DNA of 64,000 nt from Streptococcus himalayensis. GTDB lineage: Bacteria > Bacillota > Bacilli > Lactobacillales > Streptococcaceae. The notes under the pieces are model-generated. The model saw only the letters and a program-made list of their open reading frames with translations. It ran no database searches and was not told the origin of the DNA. Each line of letters begins with the position of its first letter. The stretch's first letter is position 1. Below, piece by piece: positions 39,805 to 47,565 of the stretch. The DNA is taken from contig NZ_CP016953.1 in the NCBI RefSeq assembly GCF_001708305.1, positions 1,259,501 to 1,323,500 on the forward strand, in the 5' to 3' direction. The position numbers were made by a program, and so were the translations under genes.

Positions 39805-41070
39805 ATGGTTGTGCTATTTCAAATTTTACGATTTGTTGGTTTAATAGGAATAGTTATATTTATATGGTTATTGATTCGTTATAAAAAGCTAGGTAATCGA
39901 AAGTATATTAAGTTGGCAGGTATTGGTGAGGTAATTAGTTGTACATTATTTTTCTCATCGCTATTCTTTTATTCTAATTTTATTACAGAAATCCCGTACT
40001 CGTCTGAACAATTTGTAGGACGGCACAAAGATGAAGTAGTCAAGGAGTTAGAAAAGGCAGGATTTACAAACATCAAGTTAAAACCAGATAAATCTCTCAA
40101 AAAAGATTCTGATGAAAAGAGAACAGTTAGCAGCGTTGTTGTGGGTAATCAGGAAAAATATCAGGATAAAGCAAATTTTGATAAAAATATAAAAATCGTC
40201 ATTGCTTATCATGAATTTCTTGACTCGTATGCTAAGATAGGAAAAATCTCTGAAAATGTTTCTGTGAAAGAATTAGAAGGTAGATTAAAATCTTTAGGAT
40301 TTAATGAAATTACACTGATGCAAGAAATTGTAAAAACAGGAGACAACTCAAGAAATGGCTCAGTGAAAGAAGTTTCGATTAATGGACAGGAATATTATTC
40401 TGTTTACCACAAATCAAACTATTTTCCAAAAGATTCTAAAATTAACATCACTTACTATGAAAAAGATAAGGATGCAATTACTGTACCTGAACTCAAGATT
40501 TCTGGTCCCTATACAGAGTTAGAGAATAAGTTAAAGGAGCTAGGTTTCACGAATATCAAGTTAGAGCCAATTGAAATTATAACAGATATCAATGATTATG
40601 AAGTAAAATATGTGACGATTGAAGGACACAAATACGAATCAGAGACATTGTCTAATCATTTCTATACTAAGGACACAGAGATTGTGATTGGGTACAATGA
40701 TTATTCTTTTTATCAAGAAAAGAAACGAACTGCCGAGAAAGAAAAACTAGAACCATCTAGCTATGGTACAGTGAGCTATGATGCATGGAATCATGATGAA
40801 GTGGCAAAGGGAACAAAAGTCCAAGTCGCTGGAGAGATTGTACAGGTGTCGAGAGGTTTAGTTGATGTAACACTACGTATCCGTGTCGATGATTCATGGA
40901 ATATTATTTATGCAACAGTCCCTAGAGGTTATTTTGATAGTAATATTCTAGCAGAAGATGACAAGGTTACTGTTTATGGTACAGCGACAGGTTTAACGAC
41001 CTATGAAACTATTTTTGGTGCAGAAAAGACTCTTCCTTCGATGACTATTGTCTTTTATACGCGACACTAA
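39805..41070 (+). CDS. Membrane protein with three PASTA-like units and a C-terminal OB-like domain
   Basis: 421 residues and a paralogue of the first gene of this operon. Two N-terminal membrane helices (about 5-24 and 38-57), then three tandem PASTA-like units (63-137, 143-219, 227-299), each with a KELEKAGFTNIKL-like helix-strand core, a V..V.I.G..Y stretch, and a closing strand such as KIVIAYHEF or EIVIGYNDY. The C-terminal 100 residues (about 318-421, with GTKVQVAGEIVQV and DDKVTVYGTATG) look like an OB fold. There is no coiled coil, unlike the paralogue. ATG 39805 lies one base after the previous stop, behind AAGGAGAAGG. Function unknown. Confidence 0.8.
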   Translation: MVVLFQILRFVGLIGIVIFIWLLIRYKKLGNRKYIKLAGIGEVISCTLFFSSLFFYSNFITEIPYSSEQFVGRHKDEVVKELEKAGFTNIKLKPDKSLKKDSDEKRTVSSVVVGNQEKYQDKANFDKNIKIVIAYHEFLDSYAKIGKISENVSVKELEGRLKSLGFNEITLMQEIVKTGDNSRNGSVKEVSINGQEYYSVYHKSNYFPKDSKINITYYEKDKDAITVPELKISGPYTELENKLKELGFTNIKLEPIEIITDINDYEVKYVTIEGHKYESETLSNHFYTKDTEIVIGYNDYSFYQEKKRTAEKEKLEPSSYGTVSYDAWNHDEVAKGTKVQVAGEIVQVSRGLVDVTLRIRVDDSWNIIYATVPRGYFDSNILAEDDKVTVYGTATGLTTYETIFGAEKTLPSMTIVFYTRH

Positions 41071-41080
41071 GATAGACACA

Positions 41081-41108
41081 AAGGGGCTAGAAGTAGCCTC
41101 TTTTTTGA
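41081..41108 (+). terminator. Terminator of the envelope module
   Basis: AAGGGGCT/AGCCTCTT (one G-T pair) with a six-base loop, followed by TTTTTTG, directly after the fourth gene. Confidence 0.8.
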
Positions 41109-41640
41109 TAAACTATACCATGAACCAAATATGATGATAGATAAACACAGAAAAAATTAGGAAAAGGAATCGATTGTAAGGTGTAATATTTAATAATTAA
41201 TCAGATATTTTTAGAATTATATTGTAATTTATATCTCAAAATATTTGGAGATAATTAGAGAGTTTTAATCTCATGCTTTTAGAGAGTGGATTGTGCTTCA
41301 CTCATTAAATTTGTATGATAATATCCTTCTTTTTATCATGTGGAATAAGCTTTATAAAAACGGATTTATGGGAGGTTATAGCACCATCTTCTAAATCTGG
41401 ACTATGGACAATAAGGATAGTGATAAAGTCGGATACGCCCGCCTGTATCAACAATTTGAATGAATAGAAATCATTAATTGTATTAGGCTTAATAACCATT
41501 TGTCCCAGATATATTCAATAGCTTTCTAAGTACATAAGTAACTAATTTACAATGTCACAGTTAGCTATACTTGTTAAAAAAGGCTTTATATCAGCTTCTG
41601 TGGCATTTTCTCAAAAAATTATAAATCTTACACAGAGGGG
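41109..41640. other. AT-rich gap with no convincing gene
   Basis: About 530 bases between the module terminator and the hairpin array. A 64-codon frame on the minus strand (41305-41499) lacks a ribosome-binding site and recognisable similarity. I see nothing else. Confidence 0.4.
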
Positions 41641-41670
41641 AGTTTAAAAGAGTTGTATGAGGCTGTTAAT

Positions 41671-41819
41671 GGCTCTTGTGACGTACTACGGACTTTGGGG
41701 GTCCTTCGTACTACAAGAGCCTATGAAGTGGGGAGAAAATGGCATATTTTCTCCCTTGTGAGTTTTAAAAGTATAAAAATACTGTGCTGGGAGCCCCTGA
41801 AGGCGGACAGCACGGTATT
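41671..41819 (+). ncRNA. Array of three consecutive stem-loops in the island
   Basis: Hairpin 1 (41671-41721): GGCTCTTGT/ACAAGAGCC with inner GTAC/GTAC and GGAC/GTCC stems. Hairpin 2 (41731-41755): GGGAGAAAAT/ATTTTCTCCC with a five-base loop. Hairpin 3 (41778-41819): AATACTGTGCT/AGCACGGTATT (one G-T pair) enclosing a GC-rich loop. This GC-rich block stands out in an AT-rich gap. It could be a structured RNA or a single-stranded-DNA replication structure for the adjacent primase. No certain promoter is visible. Confidence 0.45.
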
Positions 41820-41879
41820 GATGATTTCATATACACTATATACACTAAATGACTAACTTATAGGTAGAAAAATAAAAAA

Positions 41880-41912
41880 ACAACAAACATGAATATAAAT
41901 GTTTGTTGGAAA
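41880..41912 (-). terminator. Minus-strand terminator
   Basis: CAACAAACAT/ATGTTTGTTG perfect ten-pair stem; on the minus strand it is followed by TTTTTTTATT. Confidence 0.7.
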
Positions 41913-41982
41913 TGTGTATTTGCTGTATTTAACTGAAAAATCATTTTATATGATGATTGAAAGTAATGTATAAAATAAAAGA

Positions 41983-42035
41983 GAACAACGTTGAAATTCT
42001 GACGATCAGAAATAAACGATTGTTCCCTTTTTTAT
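41983..42035. terminator. Long bidirectional hairpin terminator beside the primase gene
   Basis: GAACAACGTT...AACGATTGTTC encloses TTCTGA/TCAGAA; CCCTTTTTTATTTT follows on the plus strand and a T-rich stretch on the minus. It can end the primase transcript and any plus-strand transcript from the hairpin array. Confidence 0.75.
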
Positions 42036-42053
42036 TTTGAGATTGGACTCTTA

Positions 42054-43586
42054 TTATTTAGTGATTCTCTTGTATCCTCTATAGCTAGATGAGCTGTTCA
42101 GTTCAAAAGGATTATCTGAAAAGAATTTAGAATCCTCTTTGTTAAATTTAGAAAGCTTCTGAGGCCCACTACTTTGCCATTGATTGGAGAGTGTTTTCTT
42201 GAACTCCCTAAAAAATTGTTCTGGTGATAGCGGAGTTATTCCTTGTTTATCACAGAAGGAGTTATATGCCCAAAGTACAAACTGATTAGGTAAAAAATCA
42301 GATTCACATTTTGAGAATAAATCATCCGAAAAAATGTCTAAGTCGGTTATCTCTCCGTACATTTTTTTGACAAGTACGGAATCTTCTAAATCTGTAAATT
42401 TTTTAAACCCTAGATGAAGGGCTTTTTGAAGAACGTATTCCAGAAGCTTAGAATTGTTAATATGTTTATCCTTAATGTCTCTATCGTAATTATCTTTATT
42501 GAACTGAGCATCAAAGATTAATGAAATTCTTCGTCTACTAATTGCCGTAGAATCTCCTTGTATAGTAGGAAATTTATTGGCAGATTGGAGGATAACAGGT
42601 CGCATCCACATGGTGTAGGGTGTTTGGTTTTTAAATTCTACAGATACAGGGTCACCTGTGGTTAGAGAAAAGATAATAGAAGGGTCCTTGATATTAATAT
42701 TAATAGGGTTATCGTCGCCAATAATCAGTCGTTTCCCTATTAGCTTACTTGTAAAGAATCGATTTTCAAACTCATTGAGTTTTGCAGAAGCTATATTACT
42801 TCTACCTATTAGATTCGTGATTAACTGCTGGAAAGTTCCTTTTCCGGTTCCTCCTTCTCCAAGTAACCAAATAATTCGCTCATCAGAATATCCGATAATA
42901 CATGCTGTAAGGATTTCCCAAGCAAGCTTAATTCTATCTGTGTCTCCTGAAAATAGAGTATGTAACCAATTATTAAATTCAAAATTCTCCAATTTAGGAG
43001 AATCCAAATCCTCTGTAATATAGTCTATAGAATTTTTTGAGGTAAATACAATTGAATGACTAAAAGGATATGATGTTTTATTAACTGTATCAAATATACA
43101 ATTATTACACGCTACATATCTTGTCTCTTTATAAGATTGGACTGTTTCTATATTAGATAGAAAATATAGACTTTTTAGACATTCTTTTACTTCTCTGTTA
43201 GTGTACGAGGGTTCAGTATATCTTATTATCTTTTCAAGACGATTTTGATCGTGTCTGTATATACCCATTTTAGGGTCGTAGATAAATAACATTGAATCTT
43301 CTCTATCAGAGTTATCACTTATTTTACGTAGTATTAGAAAGCTCTCAAGGAATTCAGCCATTTCATGGTGAGGTATTTTTTTTCTTAATTCCTTTCTGAT
43401 AAAGGAATCACTTTCCCCAGAATACTCTGTGGTTAGCTTCTGTTTTCGCTTCTCTTTGAACTCTGTTATTTTCCTATCCAACTCACTATACTCTGATAGG
43501 TCGGATAGTTTGTTTTCAGGTATAGGGAGGAAAAGTAATTCTTGTTCTTCTCTGTGAACCTCAGTTGTCTTTATAACTTTCATCAT
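42054..43586 (-). CDS. P4-type phage/plasmid primase-helicase (SF3)
   Basis: 510 residues. The C-terminal half is a superfamily 3 helicase: Walker A GEGGTGKGTF, Walker B-like RLIIGDDNP, and motif C region MRPVILQSANKFP with the sensor Asn. The N-terminal part matches the D5/P4 N-terminal region seen ahead of such helicases. It should drive replication of the excised element. ATG 43586 follows AAAGGAAGAATT on the minus strand and overlaps the upstream HTH gene by 26 bases. Typical of satellites and integrative elements. Confidence 0.88.
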   Translation of the reverse strand: MMKVIKTTEVHREEQELLFLPIPENKLSDLSEYSELDRKITEFKEKRKQKLTTEYSGESDSFIRKELRKKIPHHEMAEFLESFLILRKISDNSDREDSMLFIYDPKMGIYRHDQNRLEKIIRYTEPSYTNREVKECLKSLYFLSNIETVQSYKETRYVACNNCIFDTVNKTSYPFSHSIVFTSKNSIDYITEDLDSPKLENFEFNNWLHTLFSGDTDRIKLAWEILTACIIGYSDERIIWLLGEGGTGKGTFQQLITNLIGRSNIASAKLNEFENRFFTSKLIGKRLIIGDDNPININIKDPSIIFSLTTGDPVSVEFKNQTPYTMWMRPVILQSANKFPTIQGDSTAISRRRISLIFDAQFNKDNYDRDIKDKHINNSKLLEYVLQKALHLGFKKFTDLEDSVLVKKMYGEITDLDIFSDDLFSKCESDFLPNQFVLWAYNSFCDKQGITPLSPEQFFREFKKTLSNQWQSSGPQKLSKFNKEDSKFFSDNPFELNSSSSYRGYKRITK

Positions 43587-43893
43587 AATTCTTCCTTTCG
43601 GTATTATTACTATATGTTAGGAACTTCATAACGTCTATTTTCCTATAATAGACTTTTCTAGTTCCTTCAATGGGTGGGCAATAACGATTAAGTCCTAGAC
43701 TCTCCCACTCATGCAGAGTTGCTAGGCTAATTCCTAATTCTTTGATTAGGTCTTTTTGTTGGATGAGACCAAATGAGTCTCGTTTAAAATTATCTGTTAG
43801 TAATGATAGGTAATTTTCTATCATTTTTTGAATCCCATCTAGTAGGCTTAATTCAGCTTGTGTAGATAGTAATCCTTGTGAATCAATCTTCAC
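43561..43893 (-). CDS. Small HTH protein, excisionase/MerR-like
   Basis: 110 residues starting at GTG 43893 behind GGGCGGAGGACAATTAT. The middle (about 42-92) carries a winged-HTH signature: LIQQKDLIKELGISLATLHE and, after it, the wing GTRKVYYRKIDVMKFL, as in excisionase and MerR-like domains. It is directly upstream of and overlaps the primase gene and is divergent from the repressor and integrase, the position of xis or an early regulator. Which of the two it is cannot be told. Confidence 0.75.
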   Translation of the reverse strand: MKIDSQGLLSTQAELSLLDGIQKMIENYLSLLTDNFKRDSFGLIQQKDLIKELGISLATLHEWESLGLNRYCPPIEGTRKVYYRKIDVMKFLTYSNNTERKNYDESYKDN

Positions 43894-43934
43894 ATAATTG
43901 TCCTCCGCCCTATATTTATATAGGTAGCAGGTTG

Positions 43935-43963
43935 TTGAAATATACCATTGTGTATGGTATAAT
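43935..43963 (+). promoter_or_regulatory. Promoter of the small RNA with palindromic operator
   Basis: TTGAAA (43935-43940), 17 bases, TATAAT (43958-43963). The spacer and -10 are covered by a perfect inverted repeat TATACCAT-N5-ATGGTATA (43941-43961), a likely binding site for the island's XRE repressor or the HTH protein. Confidence 0.75.
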
Positions 43964-44034
43964 AGAAGAAATCAGCATAGAAAAGGGCTTAGAAGAAAAT
44001 TGTATTTTCCTCTAACTATCTCTATTCTATGTTT

Positions 44035-44059
44035 TTAGATACCTTCAAGCTTGCCTGCT
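44035..44059 (+). repeat. 25-base island element, copy 1
   Basis: Exact match to 45131-45155; begins TTAGATACCTTCAAGCTTGC and ends CTGCT. Contains a HindIII-type palindrome at its centre. Inside the predicted small RNA. Confidence 0.8.
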
Positions 44060-44082
44060 ACTTGGTATTTATATCTGTTTAT

Positions 44083-44123
44083 GACTCTTATCCTATGTTT
44101 GGCGACATGTAAGAGTCTTTTTT
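44083..44123 (+). terminator. Terminator of the small RNA
   Basis: GACTCTTA/TAAGAGTC stem with nested ATGT/ACAT, followed by TTTTTTA. Confidence 0.8.
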
Positions 44124-44253
44124 ATACTTCCAAGATTCATCACCTCCAATTTGAATAAAAGTTATTCTACACCAATTTATAGACTTTGTCAACTATCAAT
44201 TGCATAATTTTGTCAGCTTTTTAAAGAAACATCTTAAAAAATCTCTTTTTCTA

Positions 44254-44282
44254 TTGATTTTCTAGGTGTTAACATGTATAAT
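44254..44282 (+). promoter_or_regulatory. Promoter of the repressor-integrase unit
   Basis: TTGATT (44254-44259), 17 bases, TATAAT (44277-44282), 26 bases before the ATG of the XRE gene. The spacer contains the palindrome TGTTAACA. Confidence 0.7.
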
Positions 44283-44308
44283 GGAAATATAGAGAACAGA
44301 GGTGTACT

Positions 44309-45118
44309 ATGATTGGAAAAAAACTAAAAAATATAAGGAATGAACTATCTATTTCCTTGTCTCAGATTTCTAAAGAGATAGATGTTTCTAGGTCTTATAT
44401 TTCAGACGTAGAGAATGAAAAGAAGATTTCTTCTTATCCTGTCTTCATAAAGGTAATAGATTTCTTATCTAAGGTGTCTCCTATTAATGAGAAAAATAAA
44501 GATCTATTTCTCACAGAAAAACTATATAATGAGTGGAAAGAGAATTGTCAATTCAATTTATCTGATGATAGTAATTTTGAGGGCTACTATGAATTGTGGG
44601 CACCAGATGGTTTTATTATCACAATGTTGTCGGACACAGATAAAGAAGATGAACAGTTGATAGATGAGAAGAAAAGAGATTTCTTCTTTCAAAAAAGTTT
44701 TTTACCAGATGGAAGAGATGGAGACTATAAAAATACGAATGAGAGATATATTCCCATCTATCAAGCTATTGACGGTATGGATTATCAAGTTCAGCAATGG
44801 TGGAAAATGCACTACTTCCAAGATATGGTATTGTCTGTGTTAGATAGTAACGAGACACTCGGCGATAAAGAAGCTAGATTATTTGCGATTATTCAAAATG
44901 AATTAGCATCGTTGAATAGTGGGAGTAGACAGGGAGAATTTTTATCATTTACTCACTCAATTTCCCCAAACAAGGAGTATTCTCTTGATTTATCTAGTTT
45001 ATTAAGTTCTAATATGAAATTGACACTTCGAGGAAGTTACCTGTCGGATGAGGAACATACTTTTCTTAAAACAGTTGTTGAAGGAATGATTGCTAGGAGA
45101 AAGGAACTAGATAAATAA
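44309..45118 (+). CDS. XRE-family regulator, probable island repressor
   Basis: 269 residues. The N-terminal HTH_3 domain (about 4-60: LKNIRNELSISLSQISKEID, then VSRSYISDVENEKK) is followed by a roughly 200-residue C-terminal region with no motif I recognise; I do not see the Ser-Lys peptidase pair of LexA/CI-type repressors. ATG follows AGAGGTGTACT. Its place between the divergent early region and the integrase is that of a satellite master repressor, which in known elements is released by a helper-phage protein. Confidence 0.8.
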   Translation: MIGKKLKNIRNELSISLSQISKEIDVSRSYISDVENEKKISSYPVFIKVIDFLSKVSPINEKNKDLFLTEKLYNEWKENCQFNLSDDSNFEGYYELWAPDGFIITMLSDTDKEDEQLIDEKKRDFFFQKSFLPDGRDGDYKNTNERYIPIYQAIDGMDYQVQQWWKMHYFQDMVLSVLDSNETLGDKEARLFAIIQNELASLNSGSRQGEFLSFTHSISPNKEYSLDLSSLLSSNMKLTLRGSYLSDEEHTFLKTVVEGMIARRKELDK

Positions 45119-45130
45119 TATATCATTCTG

Positions 45131-45155
45131 TTAGATACCTTCAAGCTTGCCTGCT
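45131..45155 (+). repeat. 25-base island element, copy 2
   Basis: Identical to 44035-44059. It lies in the leader just before the integrase ribosome-binding site. Confidence 0.8.
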
Positions 45156-45178
45156 GATGAAGGAAGGAAGCTAATGGA

Positions 45179-46324
45179 ATGAAAATAAACGAAATCAAAA
45201 AGAAAAATGGTACAACAGTCTTTCGTGCTAATATTTATCTAGGCGTGGATAGAAGTACAGGAAAAAAAGTAAAGACTAATGTTACGGCACGAACTAAAAC
45301 AGAATTGCGTAAAGCAATTAAACAAAGACAGGTTGAGTTTGAAAAGAATGGCTCAACTGTTCAAAAAAAGGTAAGTGTTAAAACTTTTAAAGAATTGACA
45401 AGTCTATGGCTTGATAGTTACAAATTAACAGTTAAGTTACAGACTTATAAAGGCACAGTGTCACAGCTTAATTGTCATGTACTACCAGTTATCGGAGATA
45501 GGAAAGTAGATAAGATAACTTCTAGTGATATTCAAGTTTTGATAAATGAGTTGTCAACCTATTTTGAAAACTACAAAGCTGTCCGTTCAGCAATTCGTAG
45601 GATTTTTCAATATGGGATATTGCTAGGTATTATTACTTTGAATCCAGCTAGAGATATTATCTTGCCACGCTCTAAACCCAAAGACACTTCCAAAGTAAAA
45701 TTCATTGAGCCAGAGCATTTAAAGGATTTTTTGGATAATATAGAGAAAATCCAGTATAGGCGGTATGGATTGTATTTTGAGTATGTTCTCTATAATTTGT
45801 TGCTTTCTACGGGATTACGAATAAGTGAAGCATGTGCTCTGGAATGGTCAGATATTGACCTAGAAGAAGGCACTATATCAGTCAGTAAGACTTTTAGTAG
45901 GGCTACACAGTTGATTGATACAACCAAAACTAATGCAGGAAATAGAACGATAAGCATTGATGGAAAAACAAAAAATACGCTACGATTGTATCAGGTTAGA
46001 CAAAGACAGGTGTTTTTTGAGCATGGTGCGCGTGCATCATCGGTTGTCTTTGCTACTCCAACAAGAAAGTACTTTGACACAGCGATTAGGCAGCATTCCT
46101 TAGATACTCGTTGTAAAGAGGCAGGTGTCCCGCGTTTCACCTTTCATGCTTTTCGCCATACTCACGCTAGCTTATTATTGAATGCTGGTATCAGCTACAA
46201 AGAGCTACAGTATCGTCTAGGACATGCTAACATCTCCATGACATTAGATGTCTATTCTCACCTATCCAAAGATAAAGAAAAAGAAGCTGTCTCATACTTC
46301 GAAAAAGCAATCAGCTCTCTTTAG
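45179..46324 (+). CDS. int: Tyrosine-type site-specific integrase
   Basis: 381 residues. An N-terminal AP2-like arm-binding domain (about 1-50), a core-binding domain (about 60-165), and a catalytic domain with Arg214 (TGLRISEA), the H-x-x-R box His323/Arg326 (FHAFRHTH), His349 (LGHANIS) and nucleophile Tyr359 (DVYSHL). All active-site residues are present, so it is probably functional. ATG 45179 follows AAGGAAGGAAGC. It is adjacent to attR, as usual. It belongs to the Tn916/phage Int family of Gram-positive elements. Confidence 0.93.
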   Translation: MKINEIKKKNGTTVFRANIYLGVDRSTGKKVKTNVTARTKTELRKAIKQRQVEFEKNGSTVQKKVSVKTFKELTSLWLDSYKLTVKLQTYKGTVSQLNCHVLPVIGDRKVDKITSSDIQVLINELSTYFENYKAVRSAIRRIFQYGILLGIITLNPARDIILPRSKPKDTSKVKFIEPEHLKDFLDNIEKIQYRRYGLYFEYVLYNLLLSTGLRISEACALEWSDIDLEEGTISVSKTFSRATQLIDTTKTNAGNRTISIDGKTKNTLRLYQVRQRQVFFEHGARASSVVFATPTRKYFDTAIRQHSLDTRCKEAGVPRFTFHAFRHTHASLLLNAGISYKELQYRLGHANISMTLDVYSHLSKDKEKEAVSYFEKAISSL

Positions 46325-46417
46325 TCCACAAAAAGGTGAACAAATTGGTAGAAGGTTAGATATAGACTCATCAAAAAGCTTATTTTATCAGTCTTTAGAA
46401 AGGACGATGATAAAAAC

Positions 46418-46439
46418 TATAGCAATTTTCTGAAAATTA
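46418..46439 (+). other. attR of the island, within the serC promoter region
   Basis: Right copy of the attachment repeat (see 35895-35916). A -10-like TATGAT (46443-46448) follows four bases later, and the serC ribosome-binding site starts at 46461. Confidence 0.8.
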
Positions 46440-46473
46440 TGCTATGATAGAAAAAATAGCAAGGAGGTCGGAT

Positions 46474-47565
46474 ATGACGATTTACAATTTTTCTGCAGGT
46501 CCTGCAGTATTGCCTAAAGAAGTGTTGGAAAAAGCCCAAGCTGAATTTTTGGACTATGCAACGAGTGGCATGAGTGTGATGGAGCTATCCCACCGATCCA
46601 AAGAGTTTGATGAGATTATCAAAGGGGCAGAGAGCTTGTTGAGAGAGCTGATGCAGATTCCAGATACCTATCGAGTGTTGTTTTTACAAGGAGGAGCCTC
46701 AACTCAGTTTTCGATGATTCCTTTAAATCTCGCTCAAGGCCGAAAAGCCTATTATGTGGTAGCTGGTTCTTGGGGGAAAAAAGCCTATACAGAGGCTGTC
46801 AAACTCTCAAAAACCATTCCTTTTGAGCCAATTTGCCTGGCTAGCTCAGAGCCGCAAAATTATGTGGAAATTCCATCTTTTGACGCTGGAGCCATTGATC
46901 CACAGGCAGCCTATGTCCATGTGACGACCAACAATACTATTGAAGGAACAGCCTTGTATCAAGTGCCAGATACCAATGGTGTCCCAGTGATTGCGGATAT
47001 GTCATCGAATATCCTAGCAGCAGACTATCAGGTTGAAGATTTTGGGATGATTTATGCAGGGGCACAGAAAAATATCGGTCCAGCTGGCGTGACGGTGGTC
47101 ATCATCCGAGAGGACTTGTTAAATCAAGAGCCAGTGCTTTCAAGTATGCTAGATTACCGCATTCAGGCGGAGAATAACTCTCTTTATAATACCCCACCAA
47201 CCTTTGGAATTTATATGGCTAAACTGGTCTTTGAATGGGTCAAGGACTTGGGAGGCGTGGCAGAAATGGAAAAACGCAACCGTGAAAAATCAGATCTCTT
47301 GTATGATTATATCGAGCAGTCGAGCTTTTACACGAGTCCAGTCCTCCATAAGAAGCAGCGCTCCGTGGCCAACATTCCTTTTGTATCGCCAAGTGCTGAG
47401 CTAGATGTAAAATTCAACAAGGAAGCCGATGCGGCAGGTTTTAAAAATATTAAAGGTCACCGTTCGGTCGGCGGTATGCGAGCGAGTCTGTACAACGCCT
47501 TTCCCCGCCAAGGAGTGGTTGATTTGATTGCCTTTATGAAGAAATTTGAAGAGGAGAATGCCTAA
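46474..47565 (+). CDS. serC: Phosphoserine aminotransferase
   Basis: Converts 3-phosphohydroxypyruvate and glutamate to phosphoserine, the second step of serine synthesis. 363 residues, class V aminotransferase fold: [17 protein letters not shown] at the N-terminus and the pyridoxal-phosphate Lys in [12 protein letters not shown] (near residue 198). ATG 46474 sits behind AAGGAGGTCGGAT; earlier in-frame codons lie in the promoter. It overlaps the GNAT gene by one base. First gene of a serC-GNAT-serA operon. Confidence 0.95.
   Translation: MTIYNFSAGPAVLPKEVLEKAQAEFLDYATSGMSVMELSHRSKEFDEIIKGAESLLRELMQIPDTYRVLFLQGGASTQFSMIPLNLAQGRKAYYVVAGSWGKKAYTEAVKLSKTIPFEPICLASSEPQNYVEIPSFDAGAIDPQAAYVHVTTNNTIEGTALYQVPDTNGVPVIADMSSNILAADYQVEDFGMIYAGAQKNIGPAGVTVVIIREDLLNQEPVLSSMLDYRIQAENNSLYNTPPTFGIYMAKLVFEWVKDLGGVAEMEKRNREKSDLLYDYIEQSSFYTSPVLHKKQRSVANIPFVSPSAELDVKFNKEADAAGFKNIKGHRSVGGMRASLYNAFPRQGVVDLIAFMKKFEEENA

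Larger units (their letters stand above)
43970..44123 (+). ncRNA. Probable small RNA of the island, about 150 nt
   Basis: It starts a normal distance after the promoter at 43935-43963 and ends at a strong terminator. The 5' part folds into one hairpin: outer stem CATAGAA/TTCTATG (43976-43982 with 44025-44031), inner stem TAGAAGAAAAT/ATTTTCCTCTA (43990-44014, one mismatch). The next 25 bases (44035-44059) are the island's repeated element, unpaired in this fold. The terminator is GACTCTTA/TAAGAGTC (44083-44117) plus TTTTTTA. No start codon with a ribosome-binding site is seen. Target unknown. Confidence 0.65.
35895..46439. mobile_element. Integrated genomic island, satellite-like, with envelope-protein cargo
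   Basis: Bounded by direct repeats at 35895-35916 and 46418-46439. Gene order from the right end: integrase, XRE repressor, (divergent) excisionase-like HTH, P4-type primase, non-coding structured region, a four-gene exported module and an XRE regulator. Base composition is clearly more AT-rich than both flanks. This is the core of a phage-satellite layout (integrase, repressor, divergent xis and primase), but no terminase, capsid-remodelling or packaging-interference gene is visible, so it may be a minimal or decayed element. Confidence 0.85.

Noticed and set aside
41305..41499. 64-codon minus-strand frame in the island gap
   Set aside because: There is no ribosome-binding site, no recognisable similarity and no operon context; AT-rich sequence yields such frames by chance.
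43970..44123. Retron-type msr/msd interpretation of the structured small RNA
   Set aside because: No reverse transcriptase gene is present in the island or anywhere in the window.
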